Shown piece by piece: positions 5,436 through 13,266 of a stretch of 13,266 nt of DNA. Position 1 is the first letter of the stretch; each line of letters starts with the position of its first letter. The stretch is from an uncultured Collinsella sp. Its GTDB lineage: Bacteria > Actinomycetota > Coriobacteriia > Coriobacteriales > Coriobacteriaceae. The notes under the pieces are model-generated. The model was not told where the DNA came from. It saw only the letters and a list, made by a program, of their open reading frames with translations, and did no database searches. The stretch covers positions 1 to 13,266 of the forward strand of contig URUI01000058.1 in assembly GCA_900551015.1 (NCBI GenBank), in the 5' to 3' direction. A program made the position numbers and the translations under genes.

Positions 5436-7313
5436 CTATCCCACAACATCATTTTCGGAACGTCTTTCACCAGACAGCATGCCGCGAGCGACAACCACAA
5501 GCACGGCAGGAAGACCAAATTGAGCAGCCACGATATAACGAGGCCAATACCAAATAGGACTCGCAATAAAGAGCGTTCCGTACAACAGCAAAAAAGGCAA
5601 AAGCGGCAATGCGAAACGCGAACGCCCACGCGATACCAAAAGAACTGCCGAAAACATAAGCAACCAAAAGACAACGGAGCCAGAAATAGACCAAGCGCTC
5701 AGTCCAATCGCCACATCGACACCATCGCCGAGGGGTGCAAGCAAGTTGCGAAATGTAACTCCCGTAGAAGCCTTTGCGTCGGCCACAAGGTTATACGGAA
5801 CGCCCATGAGAAAGTTTTCAGGCAGACCGTCAGCGCCCTTTACATTTGGGGCCCAAAAACCAAACGTCTGCAGTTCCCACGCCTCAAAGTATATCGAAGG
5901 GTTACGCGAAAGCATCGAGGCCCAATGGGTCCAAAATTCATCCTTTAAACGCTCCGCATTAAAGTCTTCATTCCATTTAAGCGGATCGATACAGCTGGGA
6001 AGATACACCTCTTTGTAACGATCAAGCGGAAGCAGCTCGTTCATATAAGAACGGTCGGACTCGGACATATCGCCATCGAGCGCGGCAACGCGAGCCATCT
6101 GAGCAAGCGGAATACCCACTGACTCAACATCCTCCGATGGAACAACGCCCATAGCCGAGTACACGGGCCCCGTAATAACCAAGCATGTGACAAGCGCAAA
6201 TCCAAGAGATACGGCCAAACGAGAGGCAGACTTCATCGGGGCAACGCAGCCGAGCCGGTCCAAAGCAACAACTATCGCAAGTACCACGAATAGCGCGACG
6301 CAAATATACAAACCGTTATTCCGTAGAAGCATAACGCCCAACGCCAGGGCACCAAAAACGAGCAAACGCAACGCGCTCGACCGGGAATCCTTTCCCGTGA
6401 CGGCATCGGCAAGCATGGTCACCATCAAGACAAGACAGCAGGAAAACAACGGGTCTTTCCAAAGCGCCACAGAATATAGAGCGCAATACCGTGACAAGCC
6501 AAAATAGACTACGAGCAGCCAAGACCAGCGAGAGGAGACCCCCAAACGAGAAGTCACCCAAATTGAAAGATAGCCAAACGTGCTGGCAACACAGGCCATC
6601 TGAAGCACCGTTAGCAAGGCAACGCCCACCGAAGGGCTCATCCCCATGAGGCCTGCAATTTTGATACAAGCAGCCATCATCATGGTGAATGCAACCGGAT
6701 GATGGTTGCTCAAAGGGTTCCACCCCATAATCTGAGCAAACGACGAGAAGGTATCCCCAAAAAACAGGCCTGGAAAATACCTCAGGAAGAACGGCAGATA
6801 TAAAAGAAATATCACTAGAGCACGGACCGCAACAGATGGGAATCGAATGGACGAGTCACCATCATTCGCCCGTGGCGAGTCTTCGCAGAAAACACAGCAG
6901 CGGCAACTACAAGACAGCTGAACAAGCACCGACAAGACCCAAAAGACCAGCGCCGACATCACCCAAAAAGCAACAAAATCAATCGCGGAATACGGCTCAA
7001 TATAGTTCTCGTAAATCCCGCCGGCAATCACCGGTTCTGTCACGCGAATATGCGCTCCCAGCACAAGAACAAACGAAAATACAAGGGAAATCACTAAGCA
7101 GCAAGCTCTACCAACAACAGACGGAAATGCAAAATCCCTGCACGCAAACTTATTGAAATTAACCAATGATGCGATTATCGCAACACATGCCAAGACAGAT
7201 GGAAACAGGTCGAAGGAACCACTACAATACGTCACCGTAGTGATGCTTGCTGCAAACAGCAAAACAGCACGTGTCACATCTAATAACCTGAACTCTCGAA
7301 TCAATGCGCCCAT
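5436..7313 (-). CDS. DUF6020 family multi-membrane protein, probable GT-C type glycosyltransferase
   Basis: An integral membrane protein with roughly a dozen hydrophobic segments; I recognise it as DUF6020. Its central hallmark is RYFPGLFFGDTFSSFAQ followed by PLSNHHPVAF. In the 625-residue version D187 and H204/H205 are the key polar residues. An acidic motif in the first outer loop is what GT-C transferases use to bind a lipid-phosphate sugar, so a role in adding sugars to a surface polymer outside the membrane is a reasonable inference, not proven. A large outer loop sits in the C-terminal third (the VPSEDVES to GADGLPEN region). Start choice: the frame is open to ATG 7364, but that codon overlaps the start of the divergent gene, has no ribosome site, and would place the TACAAT at 7343-7338 inside the gene. 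ATG 7313 is preferred, though its ribosome site is also poor; TTG 7304 after AGGATGG is another option. The 5' end is noticeably A/T-rich. Confidence 0.75.
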   Translation of the reverse strand: MGALIREFRLLDVTRAVLLFAASITTVTYCSGSFDLFPSVLACVAIIASLVNFNKFACRDFAFPSVVGRACCLVISLVFSFVLVLGAHIRVTEPVIAGGIYENYIEPYSAIDFVAFWVMSALVFWVLSVLVQLSCSCRCCVFCEDSPRANDGDSSIRFPSVAVRALVIFLLYLPFFLRYFPGLFFGDTFSSFAQIMGWNPLSNHHPVAFTMMMAACIKIAGLMGMSPSVGVALLTVLQMACVASTFGYLSIWVTSRLGVSSRWSWLLVVYFGLSRYCALYSVALWKDPLFSCCLVLMVTMLADAVTGKDSRSSALRLLVFGALALGVMLLRNNGLYICVALFVVLAIVVALDRLGCVAPMKSASRLAVSLGFALVTCLVITGPVYSAMGVVPSEDVESVGIPLAQMARVAALDGDMSESDRSYMNELLPLDRYKEVYLPSCIDPLKWNEDFNAERLKDEFWTHWASMLSRNPSIYFEAWELQTFGFWAPNVKGADGLPENFLMGVPYNLVADAKASTGVTFRNLLAPLGDGVDVAIGLSAWSISGSVVFWLLMFSAVLLVSRGRSRFALPLLPFLLLYGTLFIASPIWYWPRYIVAAQFGLPAVLVVVARGMLSGERRSENDVVG

Positions 7314-7337
7314 CCTAACCACGAAACAAACGATTCG

Positions 7338-7343
7338 ATTGTA
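7338..7343 (-). promoter_or_regulatory. Possible -10 box for the DUF6020 gene
   Basis: TACAAT on the minus strand, about 25 bases upstream of ATG 7313. The -35 region would overlap the first codons of the divergent glycosyltransferase gene and matches TTGACA poorly. It is mainly useful as an argument for the shorter DUF6020 start. Confidence 0.25.
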
Positions 7344-7362
7344 CGCGACCAAAGGAACCTTC

Positions 7363-8325
7363 ATGGCCGAGCAAACGATTGCCGTTATTATCCCCTGTTA
7401 CAACGAGGCAGTCACCATCGGAAAAGTCATCGACGACTTTCACCGCGAGCTTCCGCAAGCGACGGTCTATGTCTATGACAACAACTCGTCGGACGATACC
7501 TCACGCATCGCTACCGAGCACGGCGCCACGGTCCGCTTTGAGCCCCGCCAGGGAAAGGGCAACGTGTGCCGCCAGATGTTTCGCGACATCGACGCCGATT
7601 GCTACCTGATGGTCGACGGCGACGACACCTATCCCGCCGAGGCGGCCAAAGCCCTCTGCGAGCCCATCCTTAACGGCGCGGCCGACATGACCGTAGGCGA
7701 CCGACTTTCCAACGGCACCTACGCCGAGGAAAACAAGCGTGCTTTCCACGGCTTTGGCAACAACCTAGTTCGCGCCATGATCAAGTGGATCTATAGCTAC
7801 AGCTTCGATGACGTCATGACCGGCTACCGCGCCATGAGCCGCCCGTTCGTTAAAACCTTCCCTGTGCTTTCCGAGGGTTTCCAGATTGAAACCGAGCTCT
7901 CGATCCACGCCGTCGACCACCGCTGGCGCATCAAAGATGTGCCCATCGAGTACCGCGACCGTCCGGAAGGCTCCGAGTCCAAGCTCAATACCGTGAGCGA
8001 CGGCATTAAAGTCGTTGCGATGATCGGCACGCTGTTCAAGGACTACCGTCCGCTCAAATTCTTCAGCCTGGTCGCGCTTCTGTTTGCGATTATCGGCCTC
8101 GCCCTGGGCATCCCCATCGTCGTCGAATATTTCCAGACCGGTCTCGTCCCCCGCTTCCCCACCGCAATGCTCGCCGCATCTTTCATGTTCCTTTGTGGCC
8201 TGAGTCTCGCGACGGGGCTTATCCTTGATTCCGTTGCAAAGGTTGAGCGTAAACAGTGGGAGGTCAACGTGTATAACACATATGGCTGCAGCATTCCCTC
8301 CAGCGCAAATAAAAACGAGAGGTAA
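7363..8325 (+). CDS. Family 2 glycosyltransferase with two C-terminal membrane helices (polyprenyl-phosphate sugar synthase-like)
   Basis: Likely transfers a sugar from a nucleotide sugar to undecaprenyl phosphate on the inner face of the membrane. The 320-residue protein opens with the GT-A fold: VIIPCYNEAVTIGKVI (8-23), VYDNNSSDDT (37-46), QGKGNVCR (63-70), the metal-binding DGDDTYP (85-91), GDRL (112-115) and the acceptor-side DVMTGYRAMSR (150-160) followed by EGFQIETEL. Two membrane segments follow, near 232-254 and 266-290. This layout matches DPM/DPG-synthase-like enzymes. ATG 7363 has AAAGGA (7351-7356) six bases upstream. The frame is open further upstream to about 7153, but that part runs antisense to DUF6020 and lacks a ribosome site. 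First gene of a three-gene operon. The sugar cannot be read from the sequence. Confidence 0.9.
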   Translation: MAEQTIAVIIPCYNEAVTIGKVIDDFHRELPQATVYVYDNNSSDDTSRIATEHGATVRFEPRQGKGNVCRQMFRDIDADCYLMVDGDDTYPAEAAKALCEPILNGAADMTVGDRLSNGTYAEENKRAFHGFGNNLVRAMIKWIYSYSFDDVMTGYRAMSRPFVKTFPVLSEGFQIETELSIHAVDHRWRIKDVPIEYRDRPEGSESKLNTVSDGIKVVAMIGTLFKDYRPLKFFSLVALLFAIIGLALGIPIVVEYFQTGLVPRFPTAMLAASFMFLCGLSLATGLILDSVAKVERKQWEVNVYNTYGCSIPSSANKNER

Positions 8326-8330
8326 GTCAC

Positions 8331-9299
8331 ATGCCGCTCATCTCCATCGTCGTGCCGTGTTACAACGAGCAGGAATCACTTCCGATCTTTCTCAAAGAGC
8401 TCGATGGCGTCGTTCGCATCATGACCCGGCAAGACCCCGGCATCTCCTTTGAAGCCGTCCTCATCGACGATGGCTCGGCAGACAAAACGCTCGCCGTCAT
8501 GAAGGCAGAAGCTGCGGCGGCGCATCCATACGCCATCCGCTGGCACTCTTTCTCGCGCAACTTTGGCAAGGAGGCGGCACTACTCGCCGGACTCCAGCAC
8601 GCAAAGGGCGACTATGTCGCCACCATGGATGCCGACATGCAGGACCCGCCCTTGCTCCTGCCGCAGATGTACGAGATCTTGCAAACCGAAGACTACGATA
8701 ACGTCGCCACACGCAGGACCACCCGCGAAGGCGAGCCTCCCATCAGGTCGTTCTGCGCCCGTATGTTCTACAAGATCATCAACCGCATTTCCAAGGCCGA
8801 CATCGTCGACGGAGCACGCGATTTTAGGCTCATGAAGCGACCTATGGTCAACGCCATCATCTCCATGGGCGAATACAATCGATTCTCCAAGGGCATCTAC
8901 GGCTGGGTCGGCTTCAAGACCAAATGGCTCCCCTACGTAAACGTCAACCGCGTGGCCGGTGAGACCAAATGGAGCTTTTGGTCGCTGCTCCTCTATTCCA
9001 TCGACGGCATCGTCGCGTTTTCCACGGCGCCACTCTCCCTCGCCGCCCTCACGGGTATCGTCTTCTGCCTCATCGCCATCATGGGATTTATCGTCATCCT
9101 GGTCAAAACGCTTGTTTGGGGCGATCCCGTAGGCGGATGGCCCTCCCTTGCCTGCCTCATTACGCTGTTTGGCGGCATGCAGCTCCTGTGCCTGGGAATC
9201 ATTGGCGAGTACCTAGCAAAAGCCTACTTGGAGGCCAAGCACCGCCCCATCTATATCATTCGAGAATCCAACGAGGAATCTGATGACACGGCCCAATAA
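8331..9299 (+). CDS. Family 2 glycosyltransferase of the GtrB/CsbB type (undecaprenyl-phosphate sugar synthase)
   Basis: Makes an undecaprenyl-phosphate-linked sugar for use outside the membrane. The 322-residue protein has the full GtrB/CsbB set: ISIVVPCYNEQESL (4-17), LIDDGSADKT (44-53), FSRNFGKEAALLAGL (74-88), the catalytic MDADMQDPP (99-107), DGARDFRLM (160-168), RFSKGIYGWVGF (184-195) and GETKWS (210-215), followed by two membrane helices (about 233-260 and 272-298) and the typical GIIGEYLAKAYLEAKHRPIYII tail, here split over 289-310. It starts five bases after the previous gene; GAGAGG (8317-8322) is eight bases before ATG 8331. Its stop lies 17 bases inside yfhO, so the two are tightly coupled, as expected for a CsbB-YfhO pair. 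It could equally feed the DUF6020 protein. Confidence 0.93.
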   Translation: MPLISIVVPCYNEQESLPIFLKELDGVVRIMTRQDPGISFEAVLIDDGSADKTLAVMKAEAAAAHPYAIRWHSFSRNFGKEAALLAGLQHAKGDYVATMDADMQDPPLLLPQMYEILQTEDYDNVATRRTTREGEPPIRSFCARMFYKIINRISKADIVDGARDFRLMKRPMVNAIISMGEYNRFSKGIYGWVGFKTKWLPYVNVNRVAGETKWSFWSLLLYSIDGIVAFSTAPLSLAALTGIVFCLIAIMGFIVILVKTLVWGDPVGGWPSLACLITLFGGMQLLCLGIIGEYLAKAYLEAKHRPIYIIRESNEESDDTAQ

Positions 9300-11691
9300 C
9301 AGCACGCTCAAGAATGTGGCGTTCTACGCCGCCTGCTTCACGTTTTCCATCGCATTTTTTGTCGCACTTGCAGAGGCGTGGCATGTCTACCCCTTTGGCG
9401 ACAACTCGTTTCTCACCAACGATCTCAAATACCAATACATCGACTTCTTTGCTTGGTTCCGGCGCGTCCTTTTAGGCGAGGCAAGCCTTCGCTATTCCTT
9501 CTCGCAAGGACTCGGCATGAACACATGGGGGCTCTATAGCTACTACCTCGCCAGCCCCTTCAACCTGCTCTGCGCGCTGTTTCCCGCAGACAAGCTAACG
9601 CTCTTCGTGTTTGTTATCTCCGCGCTCAAACTGGGCTGCATCCACATCAGCAGCGCTTGGTATGTGCAAAAGCGCTTTGACCTACCCAAGCCCGCAGCAT
9701 TCCTGCTTTCCCTCTCGTTCACGTTTTGCAGCTGGACCATCAGCAACCTACGCAACCCGCTCTGGATCGATTGCCTCATCCTGCTGCCCATCTGCGCCTA
9801 CGGATGCTACGAGCTCATCCGCAAGCAGCGCATGATCCGCCTCGTCATCGCAACGGCGCTCAATGTCATGTTCTGCTGGTATACGGCCTACATCAGCATC
9901 CTGTTCCTCTGCATCTTCGTATTGGTCGAATTTGTCGATTATGTTGCAGAAGAAGGTTTTAGCTGGAAGCTCATGCTCGATCGGGCCCTGCGATTCGCCG
10001 GGGCTATCGCGCTCGGACTGCTTCTGTCCGCCTGGACCTTTTTGCCGACCATCCTTGCCATGTCCAAGGGCGGTCCCGTTCTAGCACTCGGCCCCCTACT
10101 TAAAACCAGCCTCAAGTCGCTCATCAGGGGCTTTCTTCCCTGCATGTGGGTAAGCAACGAAAGCACACCGCAGTTCTATTGCGGCATCGTCATGATGCTG
10201 CTTGCGGTGAGCCTGCTGGTTAACCGCACGGTTTCGATCAAGACGCGCATCGCAACACTCGTCGTCACGATAATCCTGGTCGCAAGCTCCGTTTTGAGCC
10301 CGCTCGAGTACATCTGGTGCGGCATGCGCGTTCCCAACGGCTTCTACTCGCGCACGGCTTTTTTGCTGAGCTTCTTTGCGCTGTGGGCCGCAGGACACGC
10401 GCTGCATGCGCTCAAAAACCAGCCTAAATTGCGTCAAGCCTATCGCCCCGTCGTCATCATGCCCCTCCTGGCACTAACCGCCATTGAGTTGTTTGCCAAC
10501 GCCCATGTTATGTGGAACCAGCTGTACACAGGCTATTCCGAAAAAGCCAACAGCGCCTATGTCGCCACCGCAACCGACACTATCACGACCATTCAAGACC
10601 AGACTTCGGCGTCGTTCTATCGCATTGACCGCACAACCACACGCGTCGACAGCGCCGCCCTCAACGAAGGCTTGGCGCTTGGGTACAACCAGTTGTCTTC
10701 GTATTCGTCTGCCAACAATCCGCAGGCCATCGCACTGCTCAACTCCCTTGGATACAGCAGCGTCGGCGAATTCTCGACCCGTTATGCCGAGCCCATTCTT
10801 GCCGTTGATGCCCTGTTGGGAGTCAAGTACGCCATCGCCGAGCACGCGCCTTCGGGATACGCGGCAATGACTGAAATAGCCGATACAGCAAGTGCGGTGT
10901 ACGAGAACCCCTATGCGCTCAGCGTTGGTGTCATGACATCCAATGACATTCAAAACTGCAGTTTGAGGGGCGAGAACCCCTTCGAAAAGCAAAACGACCT
11001 CTACAGCAAAATCCTGGGCCGCGAGGTAATGCTCTATACCAAAATCGAGGCCAAAAACACGGAGGATGACGAGAACTTAAGGCAGTGGAACGCCACCGTG
11101 CCGTCGGGTTCCATCGGGTATCTCTACATCAACAAAGATGCGACCGCCGGCAGTTATTGGCCCGTCACCCTTACCATCGACCAGCGAACGATCGGAAACG
11201 AGGCCTGGAGATTCGACAATAATATCCGCCAGATTGCGGATGCATCGGACTCCCCGAGCCAGCATACGGTGTCAATCGGAGTCGCAGAGGGCTATACAGA
11301 CATGCCCCAAGACAATGAGCCGGTCTTTTACGCCCTCAATCTGGACGTTTTCGAGCAGATTATTAACGAGCTTAAGATGAGCGAATTTGTTCCGACGGTT
11401 TTTGAGGACGGAAGGATCGAAGGCGAGTATACCGCCAAGGATGACGGCAACCTGCTGTTGAGCGTTCCGTACGATGAGGGCTGGAACGTAACGGTAAACG
11501 GAACCGCCGCAGAACTAACGCCCGCCGCCGATAAGGGCTTGTCGTCCCTGAACATGCAGAAAGGCGCGAATAAGATCGTGATGACCTACAAGACTCCGGG
11601 CGCCCTTGCGGGGCTTGCAGTGAGTCTGGCGACCGCCGCCGCCCTTGTTGCAGCGGGTCTATACGCCAGGCATAAGAAAAGCCGCCGTTAA
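9283..11691 (+). CDS. yfhO: YfhO family GT-C glycosyltransferase (surface polymer glycosylation)
   Basis: An 802-residue membrane protein that in Bacillus works with CsbB: the lipid-phosphate sugar made inside is moved onto lipoteichoic acid outside. Visible here are an N-terminal helix (about 11-32), the outer-loop motif FLTNDLKYQYIDFF (43-56) with D47 as candidate catalytic acid, LASPFNLLCALFP (89-101), roughly a dozen further hydrophobic segments to about residue 410, then a large extracellular domain to about 770, and a last helix (about 773-794) with a basic tail. The family's C-terminal mark, SVPYDEGWNVTVNG, and TYKTPGALAGL precede that helix. ATG 9283 has GAGGA (9273-9277) five bases upstream. 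The acceptor here is unknown; lipoteichoic acid is not certain in this lineage, and the rhamnose-containing polymer of the neighbouring exporter is an attractive alternative. The TAA stop sits in the loop of its own terminator. Confidence 0.92.
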   Translation: MTRPNNSTLKNVAFYAACFTFSIAFFVALAEAWHVYPFGDNSFLTNDLKYQYIDFFAWFRRVLLGEASLRYSFSQGLGMNTWGLYSYYLASPFNLLCALFPADKLTLFVFVISALKLGCIHISSAWYVQKRFDLPKPAAFLLSLSFTFCSWTISNLRNPLWIDCLILLPICAYGCYELIRKQRMIRLVIATALNVMFCWYTAYISILFLCIFVLVEFVDYVAEEGFSWKLMLDRALRFAGAIALGLLLSAWTFLPTILAMSKGGPVLALGPLLKTSLKSLIRGFLPCMWVSNESTPQFYCGIVMMLLAVSLLVNRTVSIKTRIATLVVTIILVASSVLSPLEYIWCGMRVPNGFYSRTAFLLSFFALWAAGHALHALKNQPKLRQAYRPVVIMPLLALTAIELFANAHVMWNQLYTGYSEKANSAYVATATDTITTIQDQTSASFYRIDRTTTRVDSAALNEGLALGYNQLSSYSSANNPQAIALLNSLGYSSVGEFSTRYAEPILAVDALLGVKYAIAEHAPSGYAAMTEIADTASAVYENPYALSVGVMTSNDIQNCSLRGENPFEKQNDLYSKILGREVMLYTKIEAKNTEDDENLRQWNATVPSGSIGYLYINKDATAGSYWPVTLTIDQRTIGNEAWRFDNNIRQIADASDSPSQHTVSIGVAEGYTDMPQDNEPVFYALNLDVFEQIINELKMSEFVPTVFEDGRIEGEYTAKDDGNLLLSVPYDEGWNVTVNGTAAELTPAADKGLSSLNMQKGANKIVMTYKTPGALAGLAVSLATAAALVAAGLYARHKKSRR

Positions 11692-11707
11692 CAAGCGGCG
11701 GCTTTTT
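11677..11707. terminator. Bidirectional terminator between yfhO and the rhamnose gene
   Basis: aaaagccgccg (11677-11687) and cggcggctttt (11696-11706) form a perfect 11-bp stem with an eight-base loop. A T-run follows on the plus strand (11703-11707) and A's at 11677-11680 give a T-run on the minus strand. It serves two convergent genes. The yfhO stop codon (11689-11691) lies in the loop. Confidence 0.92.
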
Positions 11708-11728
11708 CTCTCGAAAAGTTAATAACGG

Positions 11729-13183
11729 CTAGAGCGTCTTGAGGTACTCCCCCAGCTCTTCCTCCCAGTCGAGCATGTGGAAGCCTGCAGCCTCGAGCTT
11801 GGACAGGTCGAGCGCCGAGTGGACCGGGCGCGGGGCGACGGGACCGGCGGCGTTCGCGTAGTAGTCGGCGGTCGAAACCGGCACGACCCTCTCGCCGTTG
11901 CCGTTGGCGGCCTCGAAGACGGCGCGGGCGATGTCCGCCCAGCTCTTCACGGCACCGGAGCCGGTGCAGTCGTAGGTGCCGTAGGGCGCGTGCGTGCCCA
12001 GCACGTGGAAGATGGCCTCGGCCATGTCGCGCGTGAAGGTCAGGCGGCCCAGCTGATCGTCCACGACGGTGACCTGCTCGAGCTTGTCGTCCGGGTCGGT
12101 TACGCGGTCGGACAGGCCCTTCATGGTCTTAACGAAGTTGTGCCCCTCGCCGATGACCCAGCTGGAGCGCATGATGTAGTGGCGGGGGCACCCTGCCACG
12201 GCGATGTCGCCTGCGGCCTTGGTCTGGCCGTAGACGGACAGCGGGCTGAACGGCTCGTCCTCCGCGTGCACCTCCACGGTACCGTCGAAGACGTAGTCGG
12301 AGGACACGTGGACCAAGGTGATGCCGTGCTCAGAGCAGGTGCGGGCGAGCAGGGCGGGGCCGGTCGCGTTGGCCTTCCAGGCGATGGCGCGACCCTCGGG
12401 GGTCTCGGCCCTGTCCACCGCGGTGTAGGCGCCGCAGTTGATCACGGTGCCGTAGAGCGACCAGTCGTACTGCGCGTAGGCGTCGGGGTCGGACATGTCG
12501 AAGGTGTCGATGTCGCAGAAGTCGAAGTCCTTGGCGACGCCGCGCTCCTCCGCCAGCTTTCGGACCGCGCGGCCCAGCTGGCCGTTGCAGCCGGTGACGA
12601 GGGTGCGCCTGGGAGCCATCGGGACGACGTCGGCGAGCATCGGGTGGTTGAGGTCGGCCTCGGAGACGGTGGCCTCGGCCAGCGGGATCGGCCACTCGAT
12701 GGCGAGCTCGGGGTCGGCGAGGTTCACGAAGGTGTAGGTCCTCTTCAGCTCGAGGGACCAGTGGGCGTCCACCAGGTAGGTGTAGGCGGTGCCGTCCTCC
12801 AGGGCCTGGAAGGAGTTGCCCACGCCGCGCGGGACGTAGATGGCCTTACTCGGGTCGAGCGTGCAGGTGAACACCTTCCCGTAGGTGGCGCTGCCCTCGC
12901 GCAGGTCGACCCAGGCGCCGAAGACCGAGCCTCGGGCCACCGAGATGAACTTGTCCCAGGGCTCGGCGTGGATGCCGCGGGTGACGCCGCGGCTGTCGTT
13001 GTAGGAGATGTTGTTCTGGACGACCCTGAGGTCCGGGATGCCCAGGGCGGTCATCTTGGCGCGCTGCCAGTTCTCCTTGAACCAGCCGCGCGAGTCGCCG
13101 TGGACGGCGAGGTCGACGACCTTCAGGCCCTCGATGCCGGTCTCGGCGACGGAGAGGTCCTTCTCGAATGCGATGTCTGCCAT
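11729..13183 (-). CDS. rmlCD: Fused dTDP-4-dehydrorhamnose 3,5-epimerase / dTDP-4-dehydrorhamnose reductase (RmlC-RmlD)
   Basis: Carries out the last two steps to dTDP-L-rhamnose. Residues 1-185 are the cupin-type epimerase: DSRGWFKENW (30-39), QNNISYNDSRGVTRGIH (56-72) with catalytic-type H72, WVDLREGSATYGKVF (91-105), VPRGVGNSF (117-125) and NLADPELAIEWP (154-165). The usual GFAHGF stretch reads GVGNSF, as I recall for the fused actinobacterial forms. Residues 192-484 are the NAD(P)H-dependent reductase: TGCNGQLG (197-204), NCGAYTAVDRAE (249-260), SSDYVFDG (294-301), YGQTK (318-322) with the Y/K catalytic pair, SSWVIGEGHNFVKTM, and RPVHSALDLSKL near the end. The 484-residue length equals both enzymes joined. 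ATG 13183 has AGGAG (13198-13194) ten bases upstream. GC content is much higher than in the glycan locus. The dTDP-glucose genes rmlA and rmlB are not in the window. Confidence 0.94.
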   Translation of the reverse strand: MADIAFEKDLSVAETGIEGLKVVDLAVHGDSRGWFKENWQRAKMTALGIPDLRVVQNNISYNDSRGVTRGIHAEPWDKFISVARGSVFGAWVDLREGSATYGKVFTCTLDPSKAIYVPRGVGNSFQALEDGTAYTYLVDAHWSLELKRTYTFVNLADPELAIEWPIPLAEATVSEADLNHPMLADVVPMAPRRTLVTGCNGQLGRAVRKLAEERGVAKDFDFCDIDTFDMSDPDAYAQYDWSLYGTVINCGAYTAVDRAETPEGRAIAWKANATGPALLARTCSEHGITLVHVSSDYVFDGTVEVHAEDEPFSPLSVYGQTKAAGDIAVAGCPRHYIMRSSWVIGEGHNFVKTMKGLSDRVTDPDDKLEQVTVVDDQLGRLTFTRDMAEAIFHVLGTHAPYGTYDCTGSGAVKSWADIARAVFEAANGNGERVVPVSTADYYANAAGPVAPRPVHSALDLSKLEAAGFHMLDWEEELGEYLKTL

Positions 13184-13266
13184 GTGGGAAAAGCTCCTAT
13201 CGAAGAGGTTGGGTAACCGGGGGCGCCCGCGCGGGGACGCAGGATCATCCCCATGCCCTGCGGCCC
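13184..13266 (-). other. Leader region upstream of rmlCD
   Basis: It holds the ribosome site AGGAG (13198-13194), a GC-rich palindrome cccgcgcggg (13227-13236) and a short imperfect dyad ggttgggtaacc. No promoter hexamers are evident. The rmlCD frame stays open upstream to the window edge, so a longer N-terminus cannot be excluded, but the ribosome site and the conserved N-terminus favour ATG 13183. Any neighbouring gene further upstream lies outside the window. Confidence 0.4.

Noticed and set aside
7153..7362. N-terminal extension of the first GT2 gene by 70 codons
   Set aside because: The extension runs antisense to the DUF6020 coding region, has no family resemblance, and the ribosome site AAAGGA at 7351-7356 fixes the start at 7363.
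11777..13216. Long open frame of 479 codons on the plus strand opposite the rhamnose gene
   Set aside because: It mirrors the very GC-rich rmlCD gene, is dominated by G, V, A, R, D and L without recognisable motifs, and has no family match. The minus-strand product has all catalytic motifs of two enzymes.
1..13266. CRISPR arrays, insertion sequences, phage genes
   Set aside because: No regularly spaced direct repeats, transposase, integrase or phage structural genes were seen on either strand.

Overview
The window looks like a chromosomal stretch from a high-GC gut actinobacterium, most likely of the class Coriobacteriia (Collinsella-like). The reasons are the fused RmlC-RmlD rhamnose gene, the GC-rich housekeeping genes, and the mix of actinobacterial and Firmicutes-style envelope genes. 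This placement comes from gene content alone, with no database search.

Left end (1-909, + strand): the 3' part of a shikimate kinase gene and a complete type II 3-dehydroquinate dehydratase gene (aroQ), both of the aromatic amino acid pathway. A perfect 14-bp inverted repeat separates them. A hairpin terminator follows aroQ.

1004-2526 (+ strand): a self-contained two-gene cassette with a possible promoter, a DUF4869 gene, a P-loop ATPase gene joined to it by a TAATG overlap, and a strong terminator. The ATPase carries a C-terminal half with a faint TOPRIM-like pattern. The cassette looks poorer in GC than aroQ and has no known function. It is the best candidate here for an undescribed system.

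2529-3667 (- strand): an acyltransferase-3 (sugar O-acetylase-like) gene broken by one in-frame TAA, then a tRNA-Arg(UCU) gene with its own terminator.

3722-11691: a cell-surface glycan locus in two divergent arms. The minus arm holds an ABC-2 polysaccharide exporter (Wzt-like ATPase, Wzm-like permease) and a DUF6020 multi-membrane protein that resembles GT-C glycosyltransferases. The plus arm is a tight operon of two membrane-anchored family 2 glycosyltransferases, likely making polyprenyl-phosphate sugars, and a YfhO-family GT-C protein. The second glycosyltransferase plus YfhO resembles the CsbB/YfhO pair that glycosylates lipoteichoic acid in Bacillus. The likely joint role is export of a surface polymer and its decoration with sugars outside the membrane.

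11729-13183 (- strand): a very GC-rich gene for a fused dTDP-4-dehydrorhamnose 3,5-epimerase and reductase, which supplies dTDP-L-rhamnose and suggests that the exported polymer contains rhamnose. A bidirectional terminator separates it from yfhO.
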